Positions 24,832 through 34,203 of a stretch of 64,000 nt of DNA are shown here, in pieces. This DNA is from Hymenobacter qilianensis (GTDB lineage: Bacteria > Bacteroidota > Bacteroidia > Cytophagales > Hymenobacteraceae), in assembly GCF_014489555.1 (NCBI RefSeq), contig NZ_CP060784.1:2170001-2234000 (forward strand), written 5' to 3'. Position numbers and translations under genes: made by a program. The notes beneath the pieces were generated by a model. It worked only from the letters and a program-made list of their open reading frames with translations, was not told the origin of the DNA and made no database searches. The stretch's first letter is position 1; each line of letters starts with the position of its first letter.

Positions 24832-25476
24832 ATGAGCGATTCTCCCGAACGGGTACCCAAGCTGAGCAAGGAAGAAAAAGACCGGCGGTTTCAGGCCGAA
24901 CTGATGCCGGTGCTCGACCCGCTCTACAACTTTGCCTACCGCCTTACTCTCGACGAAGACGATGCCAACGACCTCGTGCAGGAGACCTATTTGAAGGCCT
25001 ATCGGTTCTTTGAGTATTTCGAACAGGGAACCAACGCGAAAGCGTGGCTGTTTCGCATCCTGAAAAACTCGTTCATCAACGACTTCCGAAAAAAGAGTAA
25101 GCAACCCGCCAAAGTCGACTACAGCGAAATTGAGGGTTACTACAATACGGAAGACGTAGAAGCCGAGGGCGACGTGGGAAGCACGTCGTCGGATATGCGG
25201 CAGCAGTCTGTGCGCGACCTTATCGGTGATGAGGTAGCCAGCGCGCTCAACTCGCTGCCCGTAGATTTCCGCACCGTCATTATTCTCTGTGATCTGGAAG
25301 GGTTTACTTATGAAGAAATGGCCAAGGTGCTGGATATTCCTATCGGTACAGTGCGTTCTCGTTTGCACCGGGCTCGTAACTTCCTGAAAGAAAAATTAGA
25401 AAAATACGCTAAATCAATGGGCTATGGCAACGAACAAGAAAACGACGCTGACGCTCTCCTCACAGACGAAGATTAA
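24832..25476 (+). CDS. ECF-type RNA polymerase sigma factor
   Basis: A 214-residue sigma-70 family factor with only regions 2 and 4. Region 2 is LYNFAYRLTLDEDDANDLVQETYLKAYRFF with AWLFRILKNSFINDFRKKSK, and region 4 is ALNSLPVDFRTVIILCDLEGFTYEEMAKVLDIPIGTVRSRLHRAR (cores only quoted from the family). The acidic tail (NDADALLTDED) is typical of Bacteroidota ECFs. An HX3CX2C protein follows 22 bases downstream and is the probable anti-sigma factor, so its activity should be set by a redox or zinc-linked partner. No promoter similar to its own recognition site can be named. Confidence 0.92.
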   Translation: MSDSPERVPKLSKEEKDRRFQAELMPVLDPLYNFAYRLTLDEDDANDLVQETYLKAYRFFEYFEQGTNAKAWLFRILKNSFINDFRKKSKQPAKVDYSEIEGYYNTEDVEAEGDVGSTSSDMRQQSVRDLIGDEVASALNSLPVDFRTVIILCDLEGFTYEEMAKVLDIPIGTVRSRLHRARNFLKEKLEKYAKSMGYGNEQENDADALLTDED

Positions 25477-25498
25477 TAACAATATTTCTGGCTCCCTT

Positions 25499-25783
25499 AT
25501 GGAAACTACCTCTACCACAGCCCCCAACCAGCAAGTCGCCGCTTCTGGTCCTGATTGCGAACGTGTGAACACGATTCTCGACCAAATTATCGTGGGGCAG
25601 GATCCCAATGAGGAGGATGAAGAATATTTCATCCATCACGCCGAAGACTGCTCTCCTTGCTTCGATAGCATTGATAAACAGCAGGTTTTCGTTGGTTTCC
25701 TTAATGAGAAAGTAGGTCGTAAGGGCGCCCCTTCTTCACTTCCCCACACCATTATGGCGAGAGTTCAGGCAGAAATGGCCTAA
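25499..25783 (+). CDS. Putative ZAS-type anti-sigma factor
   Basis: A 94-residue soluble protein with the motif HHAEDCSPCFDS, an HX3CX2C arrangement as in zinc-binding anti-sigma (ZAS) domains. The N-terminus contains CERVNTILDQIIVGQDPNEEDEEYF, where the His/Cys helices of ZAS proteins start. The C-terminal helix (SSLPHTIMARVQAEM) could contact the sigma factor. Position directly after the ECF gene fits the role; I infer partner binding from layout, not from a proven family match. ATG 25499 is preferred over upstream ATG 25424, which lies inside the sigma gene. Confidence 0.72.
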   Translation: METTSTTAPNQQVAASGPDCERVNTILDQIIVGQDPNEEDEEYFIHHAEDCSPCFDSIDKQQVFVGFLNEKVGRKGAPSSLPHTIMARVQAEMA

Positions 25784-25792
25784 TTTCGCTTC

Positions 25793-26377
25793 ATGCAGGG
25801 TAAAATCATCGTGTTTTCGGCCCCCTCCGGAGCCGGCAAAACTACTATAGTCCATCGGCTGCTGGAGCGGGTTCCAGAGCTAAGCTTTTCAATTTCGGCT
25901 TGCACCCGCGATCGGCGCGGTCGCACTGAAGCCAACGGCAAGGACTATTATTTCATCTCCGTTCAAGAATTTCAGGAGAAAATCCGCCACGATGAGTTTG
26001 TCGAGTGGGAAGAGGTATATGAGGGGGCTTTTTATGGTACCCTCAAATCTGAAATTGAGCGCATCTGGGAGAGCGGTAAGCACGCCGTCCTGGATGTTGA
26101 TGTTAAAGGTGGATTGAGTATCAAAGAGTTTTACAAAGACCGCGCATTAGCAGTATTCGTAAAACCACCCTCGCTGGAAGTATTAGAAGAACGACTAAAA
26201 TCGCGTGCCACCGACTCAGCGGCCAGCATATCGGCCAGGCTGTATAAGGCAAACTTTGAGCTTACGTTTGAGGACCGATTTGATGTAACCATCGTCAACG
26301 ACGACCTTGATGAGGCCATGGCTCAAGCGCAAAAGCTGGTACGTGAGTTTATAACGGCCGAACCTGCCATTCTGTGA
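25793..26377 (+). CDS. gmk: Guanylate kinase
   Basis: A 194-residue enzyme that phosphorylates GMP to GDP in purine nucleotide synthesis. The P-loop is SAPSGAGKTT, followed by the GMP-binding stretch CTRDRRGRTEANGKDYYF. That stretch is somewhat unusual: the canonical phrase is TTRPPRPGE-like, here with Cys before Thr-Arg and charged residues instead of Pro. VLDVDVKGGLSIK and the C-terminal VREFI are as in the family. The stop overlaps the next gene's GTG start (GTGA), so gmk and nadD are coupled. It starts ten bases after the anti-sigma gene. Confidence 0.95.
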   Translation: MQGKIIVFSAPSGAGKTTIVHRLLERVPELSFSISACTRDRRGRTEANGKDYYFISVQEFQEKIRHDEFVEWEEVYEGAFYGTLKSEIERIWESGKHAVLDVDVKGGLSIKEFYKDRALAVFVKPPSLEVLEERLKSRATDSAASISARLYKANFELTFEDRFDVTIVNDDLDEAMAQAQKLVREFITAEPAIL

Positions 26378-26982
26378 TTTCGGGCCCATCGTCGTCAGAG
26401 CGAGAGCATAAAAAGGTAGGATTGCTTTTCGGCTCGTTCAATCCTATTCATACTGGCCACCTCATTTTGGCGCATTTTATGGCTACCCACACCGATCTGG
26501 ACGCGGTATGGCTGGTAGTGTCGCCCCAAAGTCCATTTAAGGTGGGCCAGGAAATGCTGCCCGAAGAAGAACGGCTGGCGCTGGTTGAGCTGGCAATTGC
26601 CGACAATGACCGGCTACGGGCTCTCGATATTGAGGCGCACATGCCTAAGCCCAGCTATACCATCGATACGCTCGACGAGCTGGTTCGTCTTCATCCGCAG
26701 CATCGGTTTGTGCTGCTAATGGGCGAAGACAATTTGCCTGATTTGCCGCGCTGGAAGCAGGCCGACCGTATTCTGGCCGAGCACGAGGTATATGTGTATC
26801 CCCGGCCCGACGTCGATTCCACGAACTTGAAAACGCATCCCAGCGTGCGCGTAGTAGAGGCTCCCTTGCTTGATATCTCTGCCACGTTTATCCGAGATTG
26901 TGTGCGAGGCGGCAAGTCAATTCGCTACCTAGTTCCTGATTCAGTAGAGAAAAGAATTCTGACTGCCGGTTATTGGCAGTAA
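26374..26982 (+). CDS. nadD: Nicotinate-nucleotide adenylyltransferase
   Basis: A 202-residue nucleotidyltransferase that joins nicotinate mononucleotide and ATP to give deamido-NAD. The signatures LLFGSFNPIHTGHLILA (with HxGH) and DISATFIRDCV (ISSTxIR) are both present, and FVLLMGEDNLPDLPRWKQ sits in the expected place. It starts at GTG within the gmk stop. The pairing of gmk with nadD is common in Bacteroidota. A strong terminator follows. Confidence 0.95.
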   Translation: MISGPSSSEREHKKVGLLFGSFNPIHTGHLILAHFMATHTDLDAVWLVVSPQSPFKVGQEMLPEEERLALVELAIADNDRLRALDIEAHMPKPSYTIDTLDELVRLHPQHRFVLLMGEDNLPDLPRWKQADRILAEHEVYVYPRPDVDSTNLKTHPSVRVVEAPLLDISATFIRDCVRGGKSIRYLVPDSVEKRILTAGYWQ

Positions 26983-27025
26983 CATCAAAAAAGCCCCCAG
27001 ACTAGTCTGGGGGGCTTTTTTGATG
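26983..27025. terminator. Bidirectional intrinsic terminator
   Basis: CATCAAAAAAGCCCCCAGAC pairs with CTGGGGGGCTTTTTTGATG. The arms carry five C and six G. It separates the converging nadD and frr genes. Confidence 0.88.
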
Positions 27026-27039
27026 AAGGAAAACAAAAA

Positions 27040-27603
27040 TCAAACTGTCATGATCTCGGCTTCCTTCTTACTCATCAGATCGTCAATCTTGGTGATGTAG
27101 CTGTCAGTGGCTTTCTGAACTTTAGCTTCGGCATCCTTCACTGCGTCTTCAGCCGCACCTTCCTTCAGTAGCTTACGCAACGACTCGTTCACGTCTTTAC
27201 GAATACCCCGGATGCGTACCTTACCGCCTTCCGATTCGTTTTTCACCTGCTTCACTAGGTCGCGGCGGCGCTCCTCTGTCATCGGGGGAATGTTCAGGCG
27301 AACACCTTCCGCATCTGACTGAGGATTCAGACCTAAGTCACTGTTCTTGATGGCCTTTACGATCTCACCTACAATGTTTTTTTCCCAGGCTTTGATATAG
27401 AGCGAACGAGCATCGGGAGCGGAAATATTCGCTACTTGGCTAATAGGAGTAGGCGTACCGTAGTAGTCTACGCGCAAGCCTTCCAGCATAGCCGGTGAAG
27501 CCTTTCCAGCCCGTATGCGACTCAGCTCTAAGTTGGTGTGTTGCAGGGCCTTCCCCATCGATTCCTCCGCCTCGCTCAGATAAAACTGAATTTCTTCGTC
27601 CAT
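27040..27603 (-). CDS. frr: Ribosome recycling factor
   Basis: A 187-residue protein that, with EF-G, splits post-termination ribosomes. The three-helix domain I and the domain II region are complete: ELSRIRAGKASPAMLEGLRVDYYG, LNIPPMTEERRRDLVKQVK and a C-terminal coiled-coil (KVQKATDSYITKIDDLMSKKEAEIM core residues). It lies 97 bases downstream of pyrH in the same direction, the arrangement known in most bacteria. Confidence 0.96.
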   Translation of the reverse strand: MDEEIQFYLSEAEESMGKALQHTNLELSRIRAGKASPAMLEGLRVDYYGTPTPISQVANISAPDARSLYIKAWEKNIVGEIVKAIKNSDLGLNPQSDAEGVRLNIPPMTEERRRDLVKQVKNESEGGKVRIRGIRKDVNESLRKLLKEGAAEDAVKDAEAKVQKATDSYITKIDDLMSKKEAEIMTV

Positions 27604-27700
27604 TGTGGAAATATTGAAAGTTAAAAGTTGAGTGCTGAAGAGGGCTGCTGATTAATCCAGTGGCCACTATTCAGAACGCATGATTTTAGGTGTGCGAATA

Positions 27701-28477
27701 TTACGCGGGTAAATTCAGGTTAGGCTGTAGACTGCTGTGCTTGGCCTCCAGAATTTGCCCCCCAGCGCCTTCCATCGATACCCGCGTACCGATGTTCTCG
27801 CCGTCGATCAGCCGCTGCAGGTTGCCGGTTTTGTTCATGTCAAATACCACGATAGGCAGGTTATTTTCCTTGCAGAGCGTGAAAGCAGTCATGTCCATCA
27901 CGTTCAGGTTCTTCTCTATCACCTCATCGAATGAGATTTCGGGGAAGCGCACAGCGGAAGGATCTTTCTCCGGGTCGGCCGAGTATATGCCGTCTACCCG
28001 CGTACCTTTTAGTACCACGTCGGCCTCAATCTCGATGGCGCGCAATGAAGCGGCCGAATCGGTGGTAAAGTAAGGCGAGCCTATACCAGCCCCAAAAATA
28101 ACTACGCGGCCTTTTTCTAAGTGCCGTAGCGCCCGCCGCCGGATGTACGGCTCGCATACCTGCTGAATAGTAAGGCCGGAAAGCAGGCGAGTGTTCACCT
28201 CAAGCTTTTCGAGGGCGCTCTGCAAGGCCATAGAGTTGATGACCGTAGCCAGCATACCCATATAATCGCCCTGCACCCGGTCGAGACCAAAGGTTTCGGC
28301 TTGTACGCCCCGGAAGATATTGCCGCCACCGATTACTACTGCCAGCTGGGTGCCCGTAGCCGCCACAGCCTTTATTTCTTCAGCATACTGCATCAGTCGA
28401 GTGGCGTCGATACCGTATTGCTGTTGGCCCATCAGCGCCTCACCGCTTAGCTTGAGCAGAATTCGTTTGTACTTCAA
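27701..28477 (-). CDS. pyrH: UMP kinase (uridylate kinase)
   Basis: A 258-residue amino-acid-kinase-fold enzyme that makes UDP from UMP. It begins [15 protein letters not shown], has [28 protein letters not shown] and [20 protein letters not shown]. It is about 15-20 residues longer than typical: the usual end GTRVS continues as [17 protein letters not shown] plus a short tail. The extension is where a GCCCCCCAG word (27757, read GGQ) lies. The end could also be altered by a base error near that run. Confidence 0.94.
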   Translation of the reverse strand: MKYKRILLKLSGEALMGQQQYGIDATRLMQYAEEIKAVAATGTQLAVVIGGGNIFRGVQAETFGLDRVQGDYMGMLATVINSMALQSALEKLEVNTRLLSGLTIQQVCEPYIRRRALRHLEKGRVVIFGAGIGSPYFTTDSAASLRAIEIEADVVLKGTRVDGIYSADPEKDPSAVRFPEISFDEVIEKNLNVMDMTAFTLCKENNLPIVVFDMNKTGNLQRLIDGENIGTRVSMEGAGGQILEAKHSSLQPNLNLPA

Positions 28478-28504
28478 AGTGGTGGAAGTTGGTGAATGAG
28501 ATGC

Positions 28505-28534
28505 TTAAAAAATGGGTAGCTTCTACTACCCATT
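28505..28534 (-). terminator. Terminator between the biotin-carrier gene and pyrH
   Basis: On the minus strand AATGGGTAG pairs with CTACCCATT (28511-28519 and 28526-28534), followed by a T run (TTTTTT). Confidence 0.8.
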
Positions 28535-28544
28535 CCAAACGCCT

Positions 28545-29048
28545 TTATGTGAACTGTACGAGCACTTGTCCCTTCTGCACGTTATCGCGCAGATTTATTT
28601 TAATGGCACCAATCGTAACGTCGCTGGGCGCTTTTAGAATGTTCTCCATTTTCATTGCTTCCAATACCAGAAGCGGGTCACCCTTTTGTACCGTTTGGCC
28701 GGTCTCTACCCGAATATCCACAATCAGACCAGGCATCGGCGCTTTTAATTCGTGCACTTTACTAGTCGCGGCATTGCTCATACCTAGCTTATCGAGCAGC
28801 AAGTCGAAGCGGTCTTTGGCCTGCAAATCAACGATTCGATTGTTCAGCTTTAACTGAAGTGCTTTGGCGGCGTAATCAATAGTGATTAGCTCGGCAGAGT
28901 AGGAGCGGCCTTCATATAGTATGTGGTAGCGGCCGGCGCCCAGCGGTACCACATCCCAATTAAAGGGCGCATTATCTACGGTAATAGAGCCGTTGGTCTG
29001 GTACTCAATGTCCCATACTTGATTGGGTCCGGTGCGTACTTGCAACAT
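28545..29048 (-). CDS. Biotin/lipoyl-carrier protein (acyl-CoA carboxylase BCCP type)
   Basis: A 167-residue protein whose C-terminal ~75 residues are a biotinyl domain: LKAPMPGLIVDIRVETGQTVQKGDPLLVLEAMKMENIL (the biotinylated Lys is in EAMKM). The N-terminal part is a poorly conserved beta-rich region. It would carry CO2 between a biotin carboxylase and a carboxyltransferase, probably for acetyl- or propionyl-CoA, whose genes are elsewhere. ATG 29048 is preferred because a TATCTTTA promoter-like element lies at 29081-29088 on this strand. Confidence 0.88.
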   Translation of the reverse strand: MLQVRTGPNQVWDIEYQTNGSITVDNAPFNWDVVPLGAGRYHILYEGRSYSAELITIDYAAKALQLKLNNRIVDLQAKDRFDLLLDKLGMSNAATSKVHELKAPMPGLIVDIRVETGQTVQKGDPLLVLEAMKMENILKAPSDVTIGAIKINLRDNVQKGQVLVQFT

Positions 29049-29080
29049 AGGGGAGGGGCGGTAAAAGACGGAAAGGGGCT

Positions 29081-29088
29081 TAAAGATA
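29081..29088 (-). promoter_or_regulatory. Promoter -7-like element TATCTTTA
   Basis: One mismatch from TAnnTTTG, 33 bases before the start of the biotin-carrier gene. Confidence 0.4.
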
Positions 29089-29145
29089 GGCCAAATCTGA
29101 AATAATTTCGGAACTTTAGCCATCCTTTCCTTATTGCCACCCAGC

Positions 29146-31744
29146 ATGAAATACTCGGTCCTCGGCGCTCTTAGCCTGGTCCTTACATGTCACTTCGGGG
29201 CTCCGGCTCAGGCGGTGAAATCCAATAAGCCGGCGACGAATAAGGCTGCTACAAGCAAAAAAGCTTCTGCTGCTGCTGCCTCACCAGCTGCCCAATCGGC
29301 TCCAGTTGCCCCTTTAGTAGTGCCTTCCTGGTTGCCCCCCAGTAACCCCGTACAGCCATCGGCTACCATCCTCACCGACGTACTCGATACGAAACTCGAT
29401 GTACGGTTTGATTGGGCCAAACAACAGTTGCTTGGCACCGCTTTGCTCACGCTACGCCCGCACTTCTATACCCAGAACCAAGTTGTACTTGACGCCAAAG
29501 GTTTCGATATCAAAAACGTGCGTTTGGTTACGGGCAATAAAGACAAAACGCTTACTTATGGCTACGACAAGCGTAAGCTGACAATCAATTTGGATCGTCA
29601 ATACACGCGCTCTGAGACGTACCTGATTCGCATCAGCTACGTCGCTAAGCCCAACGAATTGCCTGCCAATGGCAGCGCAGCCATTACTTCCGACAAGGGC
29701 TTATACTTCGTGAATCCGCTGGGCACCGAGAAAAACAAGCCCAAGCAAATCTGGACACAAGGAGAAACTGAGGCTAATTCATGCTGGTTTCCGACCATCG
29801 ATAAGCCAAATCAGCGGATGACGCAGGAAATTGCCATGACGGTAGAGGCGCAATACAAAACGCTCTCGAATGGTCTGCTGATTTCTTCTAAAAAGAACTC
29901 CGACGGCACCCGCACCGATGTATGGAAGCAGTCGTTGCCCGCAGCTCCTTACCTGACCATGATGGCCGTCGGCAATTTTGCCGTAGTGAGCGACAGTTGG
30001 AGAGGCAAAACAGTGGACTATTATGTCGATCCACAGTATCAAAGCACGGCCAAGGCAGTATTCGGGAATACGCCCGAAATGATGGAGTTCTACTCCCAGA
30101 AACTCGGCGTAGACTTTCCGTGGGAGAAGTATTCCCAGATTGCCGTGCATGATTTCGTGTCGGGAGCAATGGAAAACACGACGGCGGTTACGTTCGAACA
30201 GTCTATTGTGCAGCGCTCGGCCCGCGACATTCAGGATATGACTTACGACGCCGAGTCAACCATCACCCACGAGTTGTTCCATCACTGGTTCGGCGATTAT
30301 GTCACGAGCGAGTCGTGGGCCAATCTGCCGCTTAATGAGTCGTTTGCAGATTATTCGGAGTTTCTGTGGGCAGAGCACAAGTATGGTGCTGATGCCGCCG
30401 CTTTAGTACAGCAGAAGAGCTTAGGTCAATATTTAGACGAAGCAAGAAGTAAGCGAGAGCCACTTGTGCGCTATCAGTATGCCAGCCAAGAAGATATGTT
30501 TGACCGTCATTCCTATAATAAGGGCGGGCGGGTGCTGCATATGTTGCGCAAGCATGTCGGTGATGAAGCCTTTTTCGCTTCTCTGAATCGTTATTTAACC
30601 CAACACAAATACACTTCTGTTGAGCTATCCGAGTTGCGTACGGCGTTCGAGGACGTGACCGGCGAAGACTTAATGTGGTTCTTCGATCAGTGGTTTCTAC
30701 AACGGGGCCATCCTGAGTTGCGCGTTACCCATAGCTATGCTGGGGGGCAAATTGCGTTACGTGTTCAGCAATTACAGGATTCTACCTTCTCGCCTATCTA
30801 CCGTTTGCCCATTACCATCACAACGTGGGCAAACAATCAAGCTACCGACCATCGAATCGTGGTCACGAAAGCCAACCAAACCTTTCATTTACCCGCCAGT
30901 CAGCGTCCTGCCTTGGTGAAATTTGATTCTGGGGGCAATTATTAGCTGATATCGATGAGGAGTTAACGCAAGATGAGTTGCTCTATCAGTACTACCACGC
31001 TCGCAACTACTTGCAGAAATACGAAGCCATTGAAAAGCTGCGCCCAAAGCTCGCGGACTTAGCGGTGAGCGGGATGATGCGCAACGCCCTGAATGATAGC
31101 TTTTGGGCCGTGCGCCAAGCCGCAGCAGAAGCGCTCCGGCGCTACAAAGGACCGGAAGGAAATGCTGTACGAATGGAATTACAACGTGTAGCAACTGCAG
31201 ATAAGAAAAGCCAAGTCCGGGCCGCTGCATTAGCAAGCCTATCCTCCTTTCAGAATGAGGATTTTGGGTCTGTATACACTGTTGCTCTGGCTGACAGCTC
31301 CAATCTGGTGGTTAGTGCCGCTATCAACGCTCTTGCCAAGGCCCCACAATCGAATCGAGAGCACAAATAAACAAGCTTCAGGAAAAAGCCAGCCCCAGCT
31401 TATTAGGCGCTTTGTCAAATTACTACGCCCTCAATGGTAGCGTTGATCAATACCAATGGTATTTGGGCCGCATGAGCGAAGTAAGCGACGAAGATCTATA
31501 CGAATCTTACTTGCAGAACTTTGCCACTTTCATGTTGCGAATGCCTCCTGTGGAGCGCGATAAAGGAGTGCAGCGCTTAGAAAGCTATGCCCGCTCACAC
31601 TCGCGTGACATTGTTCGGCTCGGTGCCTACAAGGCATTAAGCACCATGGTTTCCAGCATGCCAGCTCTAAAAACAACACTTCAGGACATTCGCACAAAAG
31701 AAAAAGACCCCAACCTGAAGACCATGTATACATTGCTTCAATAA
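29146..31744 (+). CDS. M1 family metallo-aminopeptidase with HEAT-like C-terminal region (two frame breaks)
   Basis: A secreted enzyme of about 866 residues once repaired. It has a signal peptide (MKYSVLGALSLVLTC, APAQA), a beta-rich N-terminal domain, the substrate loop SGAMENTTAVTFEQ, the zinc motif THELFHHWFGDYV (HEXXH) and the third ligand Glu in LNESFADYSEF. It should trim N-terminal residues from peptides in the periplasm or on the surface. The frame breaks at five G's at 30931-30935 and four C's at 31342-31345. Adding one base to each joins the three pieces into one continuous protein (DSGGQLLADIDEELTQDELL across the first, AKAPTIESRAQINKLQEK across the second). The C-terminal repeats (AVRQAAAEALRRYKGPEG) look like HEAT repeats. 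Confidence 0.85.
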
Positions 31745-31814
31745 AGAGAAGGTAATCCTTTGTGACTCTCAGGCAGGCAATTGACTTTAAAATTAGCTGT
31801 TACGCTACAGTGCC

Positions 31815-31842
31815 GTGGGGGCATATTCGAAAAATGCCCCCA
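31815..31842. repeat. Tail-to-tail inverted pair of the iterated word
   Basis: GTGGGGGCAT (31815-31824) and ATGCCCCCAC (31833-31842) face each other across TATTCGAA-like spacer. No T run follows on either strand, so it is not a standard terminator although it lies shortly after the aminopeptidase gene. Confidence 0.65.
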
Positions 31843-31902
31843 CACAAAGAAAAAATATTGAAAGCTTTTCGCTCGTGAGCTTGACTTACATCAGAAAGCC
31901 GT

Positions 31903-31910
31903 TAATTTTG
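31903..31910 (+). promoter_or_regulatory. Promoter for the tRNA-Tyr-Gly-Thr-tuf transcript
   Basis: TAATTTTG fits TAnnTTTG, with TTG at 31881-31883 as the -33 element, 19 bases upstream. It starts the block of three tRNAs before tuf. Confidence 0.65.
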
Positions 31911-31993
31911 CAACTCCTTTTGCCACCCTACCACTTAGGATGGTTGTTTTAAAAGGGAAAATCTTCTCTATAAATGGTAGAGAAAATACACTT

Positions 31994-32076
31994 GGGGAGG
32001 TTCCAGAGCGGCCAAATGGGACAGACTGTAACTCTGTTAGCGTAAGCTTTCGAAGGTTCGAATCCTTCTCTCCCCA
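31994..32076 (+). tRNA. tRNA-Tyr (anticodon GTA)
   Basis: An 83-base class II tRNA with a long variable arm (GTTAGCGTAAGC). The anticodon loop within CAGACTGTAACTCTG carries GTA. The acceptor GGGGAGG pairs with TCTCCCC. It opens the tRNA-tuf block. Confidence 0.96.
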
Positions 32077-32175
32077 CAGAGTAAGTTCAGGAATGTGAGA
32101 ATTGAATTGTTAGAACGGTGGCTATTAGGCCACTTTCCTCAACAGTTCAATTCTCGAATTTCTAAGCTTAATATC

Positions 32176-32248
32176 GCGGGAGTAGCTCAGTTGGTAGAGC
32201 GACAGCCTTCCAAGCTGTAGGTCGCGAGTTCGAACCTCGTCTCCCGCT
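32176..32248 (+). tRNA. tRNA-Gly (anticodon TCC)
   Basis: 73 bases, acceptor GCGGGAG/CTCCCGC, anticodon loop CTTCCAA, T loop TTCGAAC. It is the TCC isoacceptor; the CCC form is at 4667-4739. Confidence 0.96.
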
Positions 32249-32323
32249 CTTTGTCCTTTATTAGTCTTGCCTCAATGCTTAGTTGTGGTAAGTCTCCTGG
32301 AAGATGAAAAGCATTTATACCAA

Positions 32324-32395
<72 letters not shown>

Positions 32396-32568
32396 CACAA
32401 TATCTAATACTAATACCGGCGGAGCAGCGCGACTGCACCGTTTGGATCTGTCAGCAAGATAAAGCGACATGCAGATGCTTTAAAAATAGCGCTGCGTTTC
32501 GCTTTCTTGTAGGTTAGCTCAGTCGCGTTTTCCTCTCATCACCACTACATTTCTCTAATCTCATTACA

Positions 32569-33759
32569 ATGGCTAAAGAAAATTTTGATCGTTCCAAACC
32601 GCACGTGAACATCGGTACCATCGGGCACGTCGACCACGGCAAAACAACCCTGACCGCTGCTATCACCACGGTATTGGCGGGCAAAGGTTTGGCCGCTAAG
32701 CGTGACTTCTCCTCAATCGACAATGCTCCTGAGGAAAAAGAGCGTGGTATCACTATCAACACGGCTCACGTTGAGTACGCTACCGAAAACCGTCACTATG
32801 CACACGTTGACTGCCCTGGTCACGCTGACTATGTGAAGAACATGGTAACGGGTGCTGCTCAGATGGACGGTGCTATCCTAGTTGTAGCTGCTACTGATGG
32901 CCCAATGCCTCAGACCCGTGAGCACATCTTGTTGGCTCGCCAGGTTGGTGTACCTCAGTTGGTAGTGTTCATGAACAAAGTCGACATGGTCGACGACCCT
33001 GAGTTGCTCGAACTCGTTGAGATGGAAATCCGCGAGCTGCTCTCTTTCTATGACTTCGACGGCGACAATATTCCAGTTATTCAGGGTTCTGCTCTGGGTG
33101 GCCTGAATGGTGATGCTGCTTGGGTTCCTAAGATTGAGGAATTGATGGCTGCCGTTGATAGCTTCATTCCGATTCCTGCTCGTCTGACCGACCTGCCCTT
33201 CCTGATGCCTGTAGAGGACGTGTTCTCTATCACAGGTCGTGGTACGGTAGCAACTGGTCGTATTGAGCGTGGTATCATTAACTCTGGTGAGCAGGTTGAT
33301 ATCCTCGGTATGGGCGCTGCCCCCGGCTTGAAGTCGACGGTTACTGGTGTGGAGATGTTCCGCAAGATCCTTGACCGTGGAGAAGCTGGCGACAACGTAG
33401 GTCTGTTGCTGCGTGGTATTGAAAAAGAAGCCATCCGTCGCGGTATGGTTATTTGCAAGCCAGGTTCTGTAACTCCTCACCAGAAGTTTAAGGCTGAGGT
33501 TTACGTTCTGTCGAAGGAAGAAGGTGGTCGTCATACACCATTCTTCAACAACTACCGTCCTCAGTTCTATCTGCGTACTACTGACGTTACTGGTATCATC
33601 ACTCTGCCAGAAGGCGTAGAAATGGTAATGCCCGGCGACAACATCACTATTCAAGTGGAGTTGATCAGCAAAGTAGCTATGGAGAAAGGTCTTCGTTTCG
33701 CTATCCGCGAAGGTGGCCGGACCGTAGGAGCTGGTCAGGTAACTGAAATCCTCGACTAA
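32569..33759 (+). CDS. tuf: Translation elongation factor Tu
   Basis: A 396-residue GTPase that brings aminoacyl-tRNA to the ribosome. G1 is [13 protein letters not shown], the switch I core is [10 protein letters not shown]3 is [12 protein letters not shown] and G4 is NKVDMVDD; the C-terminal domain ends [11 protein letters not shown]. Codon use is strongly optimal. It lies after three tRNA genes and is closed by a terminator before tRNA-Trp. Only one tuf copy is in this window. Confidence 0.99.
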   Translation: MAKENFDRSKPHVNIGTIGHVDHGKTTLTAAITTVLAGKGLAAKRDFSSIDNAPEEKERGITINTAHVEYATENRHYAHVDCPGHADYVKNMVTGAAQMDGAILVVAATDGPMPQTREHILLARQVGVPQLVVFMNKVDMVDDPELLELVEMEIRELLSFYDFDGDNIPVIQGSALGGLNGDAAWVPKIEELMAAVDSFIPIPARLTDLPFLMPVEDVFSITGRGTVATGRIERGIINSGEQVDILGMGAAPGLKSTVTGVEMFRKILDRGEAGDNVGLLLRGIEKEAIRRGMVICKPGSVTPHQKFKAEVYVLSKEEGGRHTPFFNNYRPQFYLRTTDVTGIITLPEGVEMVMPGDNITIQVELISKVAMEKGLRFAIREGGRTVGAGQVTEILD

Positions 33760-33777
33760 TTATTAGTAGTCAATACG

Positions 33778-33812
33778 ATCCGCCTCCGATTTTTCGGGGG
33801 CGGATTTGTTTT
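33778..33812 (+). terminator. Intrinsic terminator after tuf
   Basis: ATCCGCCTCCG pairs with CGGGGGCGGAT (33795-33805), with a T-rich tail. The tail overlaps the -33 region of the next promoter. Confidence 0.8.
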
Positions 33813-33827
33813 GAACCTATATTACCT

Positions 33828-33835
33828 TACATTTG
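33828..33835 (+). promoter_or_regulatory. Promoter for tRNA-Trp-secE-nusG
   Basis: TACATTTG fits TAnnTTTG, with TTTG at 33805-33808 as the -33 element, 19 bases upstream. Confidence 0.65.
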
Positions 33836-33876
33836 CACTCCCAATTGAGGCTTTTGTTTCATGGGGTGCATTTTTT

Positions 33877-33947
33877 ACGGGCGTAGTTCAAGGGTAGAAT
33901 AGAGGTCTCCAAAACCTTTGATGGGAGTTCGAATCTCTCCGCCCGTG
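33877..33947 (+). tRNA. tRNA-Trp (anticodon CCA)
   Basis: 71 bases, acceptor ACGGGCG/CGCCCGT, anticodon loop CTCCAAA, T loop TTCGAAT. It precedes secE by 50 bases, the usual tuf-trpT-secE-nusG order. Confidence 0.96.
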
Positions 33948-33997
33948 CGAAAGGACCGTTATGCGGTCAAATCTTAAAGCCTAACCTGGCTCCAGAC

Positions 33998-34192
33998 ATG
34001 AGTAAGCTGACAAATTACATCCGCGAGACTACTGAGGAGATGCGCTACAAAGTAACGTGGCCATCTTTTGAGGAACTGCAGAAGAGTGCCGGTTTGGTAC
34101 TACTTGGCTCACTCATCTTTGCTGCTGTTGTTGGTCTGATGGACTTAGTGTTCAATACAGGCTTGGAGGCTTTTTACAATTCATTCCGTTAA
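33998..34192 (+). CDS. secE: Preprotein translocase subunit SecE
   Basis: A 64-residue protein with one membrane helix (LVLLGSLIFAAVVGLMDLVF). The N-terminal amphipathic part (EMRYKVTWPSFEELQKS) is the family mark that contacts SecY. Length is the short form typical of Bacteroidota. It pairs functionally with secY at 60821. Confidence 0.95.
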   Translation: MSKLTNYIRETTEEMRYKVTWPSFEELQKSAGLVLLGSLIFAAVVGLMDLVFNTGLEAFYNSFR

Positions 34193-34203
34193 TCGGCTGA
34201 TCA

